From the NCBI GenBank assembly GCA_031254955.1, contig JAIRTK010000381.1, positions 1-5,700 on the forward strand: DNA of 5,700 nt. Reading direction: 5' to 3'. Below are positions 1-5,449 of the stretch, piece after piece. The notes beneath the pieces were generated by a model that was not told where the DNA came from, did not search any database, and was given only the letters and a program-made list of their open reading frames with translations. Each line of letters starts with the position of its first letter. The first letter of the stretch is position 1. A program made the translations under genes and the position numbers. Source of the stretch: Opitutaceae bacterium (GTDB taxonomy: Bacteria > Verrucomicrobiota > Verrucomicrobiia > Opitutales > Opitutaceae).

Positions 1-1
1 G

Positions 2-118
2 TTTGCCGCCTACAACAAAATCAAGTCGCGCAAACGCATGGAAATCTACCCCGACTTCGCGCACGAACACCTCCCCTCCCACAACGACAAAATCTTCGAG
101 TTCATGCGCGGCCTGTGA
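2..118 (+). CDS. Acetylxylan esterase-like alpha/beta hydrolase, C-terminal fragment
   Basis: Only the last 38 codons lie in the window; the gene enters from the left edge in the frame starting at base 2 and stops with TGA at 116-118. The fragment begins FAAYNKIKSRKRMEIYPDF, continues with AHEHLPSHND, and ends IFEFMRGL. This pattern, a beta strand (MEIYPDF) followed by an HE pair and a final helix, is what I know from the C-terminus of the acetylxylan esterase / cephalosporin-C deacetylase family (AXE1). There the His of the HE pair (residue 21 of the fragment) completes the Ser-Asp-His triad. Such enzymes remove acetyl groups from xylan or oligosaccharides. The gene converges with the GH112 phosphorylase, so the two are not in one operon, but both point to glycan breakdown. 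The nucleophile and any signal peptide are outside the window, so substrate and location cannot be judged. Confidence 0.68.
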   Translation, partial: FAAYNKIKSRKRMEIYPDFAHEHLPSHNDKIFEFMRGL

Positions 119-120
119 CA

Positions 121-142
121 CCTGCACCCCCTTTTTTGCAGG
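121..142 (+). terminator. Possible weak terminator hairpin after the esterase gene
   Basis: CCTGCA (121-126) pairs with TGCAGG (137-142) around a 10-nt loop, two bases after the esterase stop codon, and is followed by AGATTTTA. The stem is only 6 bp and the T-tract is short and offset, so this is a weak intrinsic terminator candidate at best. Confidence 0.3.
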
Positions 143-147
143 AGATT

Positions 148-237
148 TTAATCGCGGAAGCGCGGAAAAGCGGAAACCCAGGAAAAATTGTATTTATAAT
201 ATTCCGCCTTTTCGTCCTTCCGCGCTTCCGTGATTAA
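148..237. repeat. Inverted repeat, 20-nt arms, between convergent genes
   Basis: The arm at 148-167 and the arm at 218-237 are reverse complements over 20 nt with a single difference (G154 against T231), which would still form a G-U pair in plus-strand RNA. The core of the arm is CGGAAGCGCGGAA. Inside the arms, AAAAGCGGA (166-174) also roughly matches the complement of 204-214, so the stem can extend inward with a bulge; the centre is AT-rich. It sits between the esterase stop and the phosphorylase stop, so folded RNA could protect or end both transcripts. No clean U-tract follows on either strand, so it is more likely a dispersed palindromic repeat than a classical terminator. Copy number cannot be seen here. 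Confidence 0.6.
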
Positions 238-253
238 AAAACAAAACCCCGCC

Positions 254-2473
254 TCACACGTCGAGAATCGCGATTCCGTGGGCGTCGAGCGCGACCGGCA
301 GCGCGGTCCTGCCGTCGCCCAAAGTCACCCTCGTGGCCTGCGGCGCGCCCGCGTTGTTGATCACCACGAGCTTTTTCTTTTTCGGAAACCACGCGCATTC
401 TGTATAAAAGTTCTCCGCCTGCCAGACGCCCCACGCGGCCTCGCCCCCCGCCGCCCAGAAGAGCGCCCGGTGCAGCAGCCGCGTGTTTTCATGGTTGAAC
501 TTGAACCCGCTTAAATACACCGCGCGGCCCTTGCCGAAGGCATGCGTGGCGAGCCGCGGCGAACCGTCGCCGTCGGCCAGCACCTGCGTGCCGCCGCCCA
601 GCACATAAATGCCGTCCACGCCCTTGCCGAGATCGGGCGCCCTGCCATCCGCCAGATCGGCGGTGATGAAGTGGGGCGCCGCCATGCCGGCTGCGGGCGC
701 GTCGTAGTTGTATTTACCGTTGGCCAGACGCTCGCCGTTGTCACGGTCAAGCCCGAGCACTTGCGCGAGACGGAAATGCTGCCCCGGCTGCGGGCGCGCC
801 GACGGCTCGGCAATGCCGACGAAGCCGCCGCCCTTGCGCACCCATTCGGCCAGCGCCGCCTCGACTCGCGGGTCGTCCCAATGATGCCCGCCGCTCCATG
901 CCGTGCCGGCGCGGCCGCAGTTGAGAATCGCCCGCACGCCGCGCGGCACGCCCCCGGACGCGACATCGTCGAGGCTGATGAATCGCACGTCGAGCGGCAG
1001 CCCCGCCAGCGCCTCAAGCACATGGTAAAGCTCGACGTTTTGCATAAAATGCCCGGAGCAAGTCCACGCGCGGAGATCGCCCCAAGCGGTGAGCACGGCG
1101 ACCTTGAAAGGCGCGACATAAGGCGCGTCGCCCGCGTGAAAGGATTTCAACAGGCGAAACTCCTGCGCCACCTGCCCGATGTAGTCCTGAAAATCCGGCC
1201 AAGGCTCGACCAGCGACAGGTAGCCGCCCAGCCCGATGCGGTCGATGGGCGCGCGCACGATGCCGCGCCGCGCGTCGAGCCAAAAATTCTTCGCGTCGAG
1301 CGTCGGGTTGCCGCCGCCGCCCTTCTGGAAAGTCGGCTCGCCCTTGAGTCCGGTGGGAAACAGGTAGGGATGCAGGCGCAGTTCCTTCGTGGCCGCGCCC
1401 CGCGAATGCGCGCACAGCCGCACCTCGAAGGCGTTGAACACGCACTTGATAAGCCCGTCGAAACCGAACTCCGCGAAACGCGGACTGCCCGGCTCCACGC
1501 CGATCCAGTGATCATCATAAAAGACATAGGCGAGCTTCCCGTGGCGGTGGACAAGGTCGATGCACTTGCGCCCGAATCCGATCACGAAATCGTGCACGAA
1601 CGCCATGTAATCGCGGTAGCGGCGCGACGGGGCGTTGTGGGTGGAATTATAAAGACCGCCGTTGACAAAATCCTCCGAGGTCAGCCGGTAGCCGTGTTTT
1701 TTCTCGAACAACCGCAGCGCGCGCGGGCTGACAGTCATCTCGTAGTCGCCCCAATCCGAGTAGATGTCGCGCAGCCGCTTGTGGTCGGCGCCCCAGAACC
1801 ACGAAAAATTATAAAACATCGACGTGAACCGCACGACCCTGGTGTCCGGATGGCCGCGCAGCCAGCCGTCGAGAAACACGAGCAGCGCCTTTTGCGTTTC
1901 CGGCTGCATCGGATCGACCGCGGCAAGATGCTCGCGGTCGCCCCAGTTGTTGGTGAGGTGATTATACATCGAGATTTCCTCCCAGACGCGGAACGCGAGG
2001 AAGTTGACCGTGTATCGGTGTCCCGGATACGCGCCGGCGATGGTGACGGCGCCCTTGCGCGGATTCACCGACCACTTCGATTTCGGCACCTCCTTGCCCG
2101 TGGTGCGGTCGAAGACCTGCCACCACTGTTTGGGCGAGTCCTTGAAATTCACCGCGAACTGCCCGGTGTAGTAGCCGTCGAGCAGCGTGACGCTCACGGA
2201 GTTTTTCGCGGCGACGACGGGCCGGCTCATGAGGAAATTCTGCTGGAGCATGTCGCGATGCGAGCGCGCCCAAGGCTGCACGGAGCGGACGAGGCAGACG
2301 GTCGAGTAGATGGCATGGCCCGACTGGACGATCTCTGGCGAAAGCCGGGTGCCGTCGGAGTCGCGAATGGTGTCCGCGCCCCACTTTTTTGCGAGGCGCA
2401 GCGTAAGCTGCTCAAAGCCGGCTTCGCCGGGCAGCGTGAAAGAGCCGGTGGTGGCGGAAATGGATGCGGTCAT
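254..2473 (-). CDS. gnpA: GH112 galactosyl-hexoside phosphorylase (1,3-beta-galactosyl-N-acetylhexosamine / beta-1,4-galactosyl-L-rhamnose type)
   Basis: The product (739 aa, the usual length for glycoside hydrolase family 112) splits a beta-galactoside with inorganic phosphate, giving alpha-galactose 1-phosphate and the acceptor sugar. No signal peptide or membrane segment is visible, fitting a cytoplasmic enzyme. Family landmarks in order are LPGEAGFEQLTLRLAKKWGA (14-33), RDSDGT (37-42), MYNHLTNNWGD (169-179), VVRFTSMFYNF (213-223), TVSPRAL (247-253) and FYDDHWIG (318-325). By comparison with the Bifidobacterium enzyme as I remember it, D321 is the catalytic acid. A TIM-barrel region spans roughly 1-440, a Rossmann/GATase-like region 455-670 (AILNCGRAGTAWSGG, GGGFVGIAEPSA), and a small beta domain the rest. 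CLVRSVQPWA (60-69) and FNAFEVRLCA (346-355) differ from the lacto-N-biose enzyme and resemble galactosyl-rhamnose phosphorylases, so substrate is open. The ATG at 2471-2473 is the only sensible start; no Shine-Dalgarno sequence is seen. It is divergent from cas3. Confidence 0.92.
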   Translation of the reverse strand: MTASISATTGSFTLPGEAGFEQLTLRLAKKWGADTIRDSDGTRLSPEIVQSGHAIYSTVCLVRSVQPWARSHRDMLQQNFLMSRPVVAAKNSVSVTLLDGYYTGQFAVNFKDSPKQWWQVFDRTTGKEVPKSKWSVNPRKGAVTIAGAYPGHRYTVNFLAFRVWEEISMYNHLTNNWGDREHLAAVDPMQPETQKALLVFLDGWLRGHPDTRVVRFTSMFYNFSWFWGADHKRLRDIYSDWGDYEMTVSPRALRLFEKKHGYRLTSEDFVNGGLYNSTHNAPSRRYRDYMAFVHDFVIGFGRKCIDLVHRHGKLAYVFYDDHWIGVEPGSPRFAEFGFDGLIKCVFNAFEVRLCAHSRGAATKELRLHPYLFPTGLKGEPTFQKGGGGNPTLDAKNFWLDARRGIVRAPIDRIGLGGYLSLVEPWPDFQDYIGQVAQEFRLLKSFHAGDAPYVAPFKVAVLTAWGDLRAWTCSGHFMQNVELYHVLEALAGLPLDVRFISLDDVASGGVPRGVRAILNCGRAGTAWSGGHHWDDPRVEAALAEWVRKGGGFVGIAEPSARPQPGQHFRLAQVLGLDRDNGERLANGKYNYDAPAAGMAAPHFITADLADGRAPDLGKGVDGIYVLGGGTQVLADGDGSPRLATHAFGKGRAVYLSGFKFNHENTRLLHRALFWAAGGEAAWGVWQAENFYTECAWFPKKKKLVVINNAGAPQATRVTLGDGRTALPVALDAHGIAILDV

Positions 2474-2516
2474 GATGTGTATTAAAAACCGAGGTTACGC
2501 GGGCCGGCGGATTTTG

Positions 2517-2570
2517 GGCAGGGTGGTTTCGCCGAGACCGCCGCGGGCGGCTCGCCTAGCCGTCCCTGCC
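2517..2570. repeat. GC-rich double-hairpin palindromic (REP-like) element
   Basis: A 54-bp unit is bounded by GGCAGGG (2517-2523) and its exact complement CCCTGCC (2564-2570). Inside are two hairpins. In the first, 2522-2530 pairs with 2534-2542 over 9 bp, two of them G-U, with loop GCC. In the second, 2545-2552 pairs with 2558-2566 over 8 bp with one bulged base, loop CGCCT. Two adjacent palindromes within a shared outer stem is the layout of REP/BIME-type elements. I recall similar GC-rich palindromes scattered in Verrucomicrobiota genomes but cannot confirm this. It lies 44 bp upstream of the phosphorylase start, within its likely 5' untranslated or promoter region, so it could affect that gene's expression. 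Confidence 0.65.
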
Positions 2571-2845
2571 TTGCACTGTCGTCGCGTAACATCAGTTAAA
2601 AAGAGAGATTGTCCGAAGAATAAAAAGGAATGCGGATCGGAATGAAACAATCAGAGCCAATGAGGCGCCCAAGCAACCTCGTCAGCAAAGCCGCATCCCA
2701 AAACACAAGCCAAACCACCCGCCTCCTCCAAGCCAATCACGACAGGAGTTGACAGTCTGAATGGCATGGCCAGGAGTTTTCTTAACATTAACTTAATAAA
2801 ACGATTGCGCATTTGCTAGGCGCCGCCAGACTGCCTGTTCCGACC
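2571..2845 (+). promoter_or_regulatory. Intergenic region upstream of cas3; presumed promoter region, no clear -35/-10 pair
   Basis: These 275 bases hold no credible gene. A perfect TTGACA occurs at 2749-2754, but nothing like a -10 box follows at 16-18 bp. Further on, 2781-2800 is strikingly AT-rich, with TTAACA-TTAACT-TAATAA in near 6-nt periodicity, about 50 bp before the cas3 ATG; TTAATA (2793-2798) is a possible -10 without a good -35. The cas promoter probably lies here, but I cannot place it. No Shine-Dalgarno sequence precedes the ATG. I found no convincing phosphorylase promoter on the minus strand either. Confidence 0.3.
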
Positions 2846-5236
2846 ATGCGCTACTATGCCCATACTGCCAATGATGCCGATGGCAATCCATTGCCGGAAT
2901 CCTCTGGAAAATGGCAATTGCTCGCGGTGCATCTGCGCAACGTTGCCAAACTCGCCGCCCAGTTCGCCGACGCCTTCGGACTCGCCGACATCGCCCGGAT
3001 CGCAGGGTTGCTTCACGATCTCGGAAAATACTCGGAACGCTTTCAAGCCCGCCTTCGCGCCCCAACCCGCATCCACGGTGTCAACCACTGGATTTCCGGC
3101 GCATTCGCGGCCTACGCAGCCAACCATCCCCTGCTTTCCTTCCTGATAGATGGTCACCACACAGGCCTCCCTTCATTCCAGAATGACACCGCCAGCACAC
3201 GCGTTTCGTTGCAGCAATCTCTGAGAAAATTCAATTTATCCGGCACCCGTCCCGTATTTACCGGAGGCTGTCCGGAATCCGTCAAAGAACTTCTCCTACG
3301 TCTCGCTAACGATGAGGGTGGCATTATGATCCCGGAACTTCCGGCTCAGCCGCTGCCCTCGCCGTCCGAGGTCAATCGTGTATTCGAAACGGCCTTCCGC
3401 GCCCGCATGCTTTTCAGTTGCCTGGTGGACGCCGATTTTCTCGACACGGAGCGGCATTTCGATCCCGCCCAAGCCGCCAGGCGGCCCGCTTTTTCGCACG
3501 CTCCGAATCACGACTTTCTCAACGCGCCCCGATCCCTCGAAATCCTTCTCGCCGAACTCCGCGCAAAGCCAGCCGACGGCGAAGTCAACCGCCTCCGCCG
3601 CGAACTCCTCGACAACTGCCTCCGGAAAGCCGCCTGCCCGCCCGGCCTCTTTACTCTCACTGCTCCCACCGGCAGCGGCAAAACCCTCTCCTCGCTCGCC
3701 TTCGCGCTCCGGCACATCGAGCTGCACAACAAGCTCCTTGCAATCGACGACCCGCGGCGCCTCCGCCGCATCATTGTCGTCATCCCTTACACCAGCATCG
3801 TCGAGCAAACCGCCGGTGTTTTCCGCAAACTTTTCGAAACCCGATTCGGCCCCGATTACATCCTTGAGCACCACAGCGCCGTTGCTCCGCGCGAGCTTGA
3901 GAGCAACGCCCCTCAACACGACCGCGATGCCGAGGATGAACACATACGGCGCGTCCGTCTCGCTCAGGAAAACTGGGATGCCCCGCTGGTCGTTACCACC
4001 AGTGTCCGGTTTTTCGAGAGCCTCTTTGCGAGCCGCACCAGCGATTGCCGCAAACTCCACAACATTGCCCGCTCCGTCATTCTCTTTGATGAAGTCCAAA
4101 CGCTCCCGCACAACCTCGTCCCTTCGCTCCTTTCCGGCGTCAGCCTCCTGACCGGCGAACCCTATGGCAGCACGGCGGTCTTCATGACCGCGACCCAGCC
4201 CGCCTTCGCCTCCGCGAAAAACGCGCTGCCCTTTGGCTGGAACCCCACCCCGATCGAAGCCGATGCCAATGCCCTTGCGGAAACTCTCCGGCGCACTCGT
4301 ATTCGGCTTCCCTCGACGCCCGGAGCGCCTGCCGTTTCATACACATGGAGTGAACTTGCAAGGGAACTCCTCAAAGCGCCGTGTCAGCAAGCACTCTGCG
4401 TTCTCAACACCACCAAGGATGCCCGCGCCCTGTTTCGCAGGCTGAAAAAAACCGCCGCCTCCGGCGCGGTGCTCCACCTTTCCTCGCGCATGTGCCCCGC
4501 GCACCGCCGGCAGGTGCTCGCCGAGGTGCGTCGCCGCCTGCATCCGGATAATACCGAAAAACAACCCTGTATCCTCGTCTCCACGCAGCTCATCGAAGCC
4601 GGCGTTGACGTGGATTTCCCCATCGCCTACCGCGCACTCGGCCCGCTCGATTCCATCATCCAAACCGCCGGGCGCTGCAACCGGGAGGGGTGTCGTCCGG
4701 GACGCTGCCCCGTCATCGTTTTTCACGCGGTCGAGGGAGGCATCCCGCCAGGCGCCTACGAAACCGCCACCGCCGCCACGCTCGCTTTTCTCAAGCGATA
4801 CCCCGATGCGGAAGACCGCCTCCACCTCCCTCAATTCTACGCCGATTATTTTGCCGAACTCTACAAGCTCACCGGACGCGATTCCGCCGCCGCCGATCCT
4901 GTTTATGCCGCGTCGGCAAAACTCGATTTCCCTGCCGCCGACGCGGCTTGCCGTTTGGTCGATGCCAACACTCGCGGCGTTCTCGTGCAGTGGAAGCGCG
5001 GTCAAGATCTCATCGAAAAACTACGCCGGGAAAAACACCTGAGCACGGACGAGTGGCGCGAAACCCAACACTATTCCGTCAACCTCTACGAGCACGGCGA
5101 ATTTCTTGATGCCAAGGCAAAAGGGTATGTCGCCAAGACTTTTGAGGCCAAAAATCTCGAAACATGGTTTTGGGCTGCCAACTACGACGAACACCTCGGA
5201 GCCTGCCATGCCGAAGGGGAGGATTTCTGTGTGTGA
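2846..5236 (+). CDS. cas3: CRISPR-associated nuclease/helicase Cas3, type I-C
   Basis: This 796-aa protein is the effector of type I CRISPR interference: recruited to DNA marked by Cascade, it nicks and unwinds the target. The N-terminal HD nuclease domain (about 1-230) has H29, the HD pair H57-D58 in LLHDLGK, H81, the pair H104-H105 in DGHHTG, and D195 in LVDADFLDTE. The superfamily 2 helicase follows: Walker A TAPTGSGKT (272-280), motif Ia VVIPYTSIVEQ (311-321), Walker B DEVQ (415-418), motif III MTATQP (447-452), motif V STQLIEAGVDVDF (579-591) and motif VI QTAGRCNREG (606-615). A Cas3 C-terminal region ends at YDEHLG. No key residue is missing, so it should be active. I chose ATG 2846 (MRYYAHT, the usual I-C beginning) over an upstream in-frame TTG at 2813, which would add 11 unmatched residues. 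A Cas5c gene follows, fixing the subtype as I-C. Confidence 0.97.
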   Translation: MRYYAHTANDADGNPLPESSGKWQLLAVHLRNVAKLAAQFADAFGLADIARIAGLLHDLGKYSERFQARLRAPTRIHGVNHWISGAFAAYAANHPLLSFLIDGHHTGLPSFQNDTASTRVSLQQSLRKFNLSGTRPVFTGGCPESVKELLLRLANDEGGIMIPELPAQPLPSPSEVNRVFETAFRARMLFSCLVDADFLDTERHFDPAQAARRPAFSHAPNHDFLNAPRSLEILLAELRAKPADGEVNRLRRELLDNCLRKAACPPGLFTLTAPTGSGKTLSSLAFALRHIELHNKLLAIDDPRRLRRIIVVIPYTSIVEQTAGVFRKLFETRFGPDYILEHHSAVAPRELESNAPQHDRDAEDEHIRRVRLAQENWDAPLVVTTSVRFFESLFASRTSDCRKLHNIARSVILFDEVQTLPHNLVPSLLSGVSLLTGEPYGSTAVFMTATQPAFASAKNALPFGWNPTPIEADANALAETLRRTRIRLPSTPGAPAVSYTWSELARELLKAPCQQALCVLNTTKDARALFRRLKKTAASGAVLHLSSRMCPAHRRQVLAEVRRRLHPDNTEKQPCILVSTQLIEAGVDVDFPIAYRALGPLDSIIQTAGRCNREGCRPGRCPVIVFHAVEGGIPPGAYETATAATLAFLKRYPDAEDRLHLPQFYADYFAELYKLTGRDSAAADPVYAASAKLDFPAADAACRLVDANTRGVLVQWKRGQDLIEKLRREKHLSTDEWRETQHYSVNLYEHGEFLDAKAKGYVAKTFEAKNLETWFWAANYDEHLGACHAEGEDFCV

Positions 5237-5250
5237 AGGTTTATCCCACC

Positions 5251-5287
5251 AAGAAACAACCCCGGGAATGGAACATTCCCGGGGTTG
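5251..5287 (-). terminator. Perfect 14-bp hairpin followed by TTTCTT on the minus strand
   Basis: CAACCCCGGGAATG (5257-5270) and CATTCCCGGGGTTG (5274-5287) are perfect complements around a 3-nt loop. On the minus strand the stem is followed at once by TTTCTT (5256-5251), as expected for an intrinsic terminator of a minus-strand transcript. On the plus strand it begins 20 nt after the cas3 stop but is followed by CTATGG, with no U-tract, so it is a poor cas3 terminator, though it could protect the cas3 mRNA 3' end or attenuate readthrough into cas5c. Confidence 0.55.
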
Positions 5288-5360
5288 CTATGGCTACTTC
5301 GTAACCAACCAACAATCATCACATTTCAATCCGCATCTGCCTGTCACGATGCATCTGTGT
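5251..5360 (-). ncRNA. Candidate crRNA-like small RNA (single repeat-spacer unit) in the cas3-cas5c gap
   Basis: Read on the minus strand, 5355-5323 resembles a degenerate 33-nt type I-C repeat. GCATC pairs with GATGC (5352-5348 with 5337-5333), and the 3' end is GGATTGAAAT, close to the conserved I-C repeat end (GTGGATTGAAAC/T). Cas5c cuts at the base of such a stem, which would leave a handle of 10-11 nt. Exactly 35 nt follow (5322-5288), the normal I-C spacer length, and then the perfect hairpin and TTTCTT end the unit. The first 16 nt of the spacer-like part match a site upstream of cas5c with one mismatch. This layout (pseudo-repeat, pseudo-spacer, terminator, nearby partial target) matches the logic of CreA and cas-autoregulatory crRNA-like RNAs. 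I have not seen the true CRISPR repeat of this genome, so the similarity is to the I-C consensus from memory. The 5' end near 5360 is a guess from the putative promoter. Confidence 0.45.
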
Positions 5361-5366
5361 GCAATA

Positions 5367-5395
5367 AGGATAAAAAAGTCAATCCGCCGTGATAA
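5367..5395 (-). promoter_or_regulatory. Putative minus-strand promoter for the crRNA-like RNA
   Basis: On the minus strand, TTATCA (5395-5390) and TATCCT (5372-5367) are spaced 17 bp apart and each matches the sigma-70 consensus at 4 of 6 positions. Initiation would fall near 5360, just before the repeat-like segment begins at 5355. Both boxes are weak, so the call rests mostly on position. Confidence 0.25.
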
Positions 5396-5424
5396 TTGTT
5401 GGTTTTTGGCCTTGACGGGTGTGT
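5389..5424 (+). promoter_or_regulatory. Candidate target site of the crRNA-like RNA, overlapping a -10-like box before cas5c
   Basis: Plus-strand GTGATAATTGTTGGTT (5389-5404) equals the first 16 nt of the spacer-like sequence (GTGATGATTGTTGGTT on the minus strand, 5322-5307) except at position 6. Beyond position 16 the match is lost, as in the partial targets of regulatory crRNA-like RNAs; partial pairing favours binding without cleavage. The site contains GATAAT (5391-5396, 5 of 6 to the -10 consensus, no good -35 seen) and lies 26-61 bp before the cas5c ATG, so a bound Cascade could block cas5c transcription. It also covers the -35 of the putative minus-strand promoter. The three bases on the PAM side are GCC, not the TTC usual for type I-C, which counts against it. 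The same match can be read simply as a 16-nt inverted repeat (5307-5322 with 5389-5404). Confidence 0.4.
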
Positions 5425-5449
5425 TTCCTTGTCCTCACATGTCGATGCC

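Noticed and set aside
542..2485. 647-codon plus-strand open frame opposite the phosphorylase
   Set aside because: It lies antisense to a clear GH112 gene in GC-rich DNA, its translation is Arg/Ala/His-rich, and it shows no recognisable domain.
2724..2750. Possible second target of the spacer-like seed upstream of cas3 (GTGATTGG on the minus strand)
   Set aside because: Only the first five bases align before the match breaks down, no better than chance.
2813..2845. Upstream TTG start for cas3
   Set aside because: The 11 extra residues do not resemble known Cas3 starts, whereas MRYYAHT from ATG 2846 matches the type I-C pattern.
3296..4111. 271-codon minus-strand open frame opposite cas3
   Set aside because: It overlaps the most conserved part of Cas3, including the helicase motifs, and has low-complexity Gly/Glu/Ala composition, so it is a shadow frame.
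5412..5440. TTGACG (5412-5417) as a -35 box for cas5c
   Set aside because: The hexamer at 17 bp spacing, TCACAT, matches the -10 consensus at only 3 of 6 positions, so the pair is not convincing.
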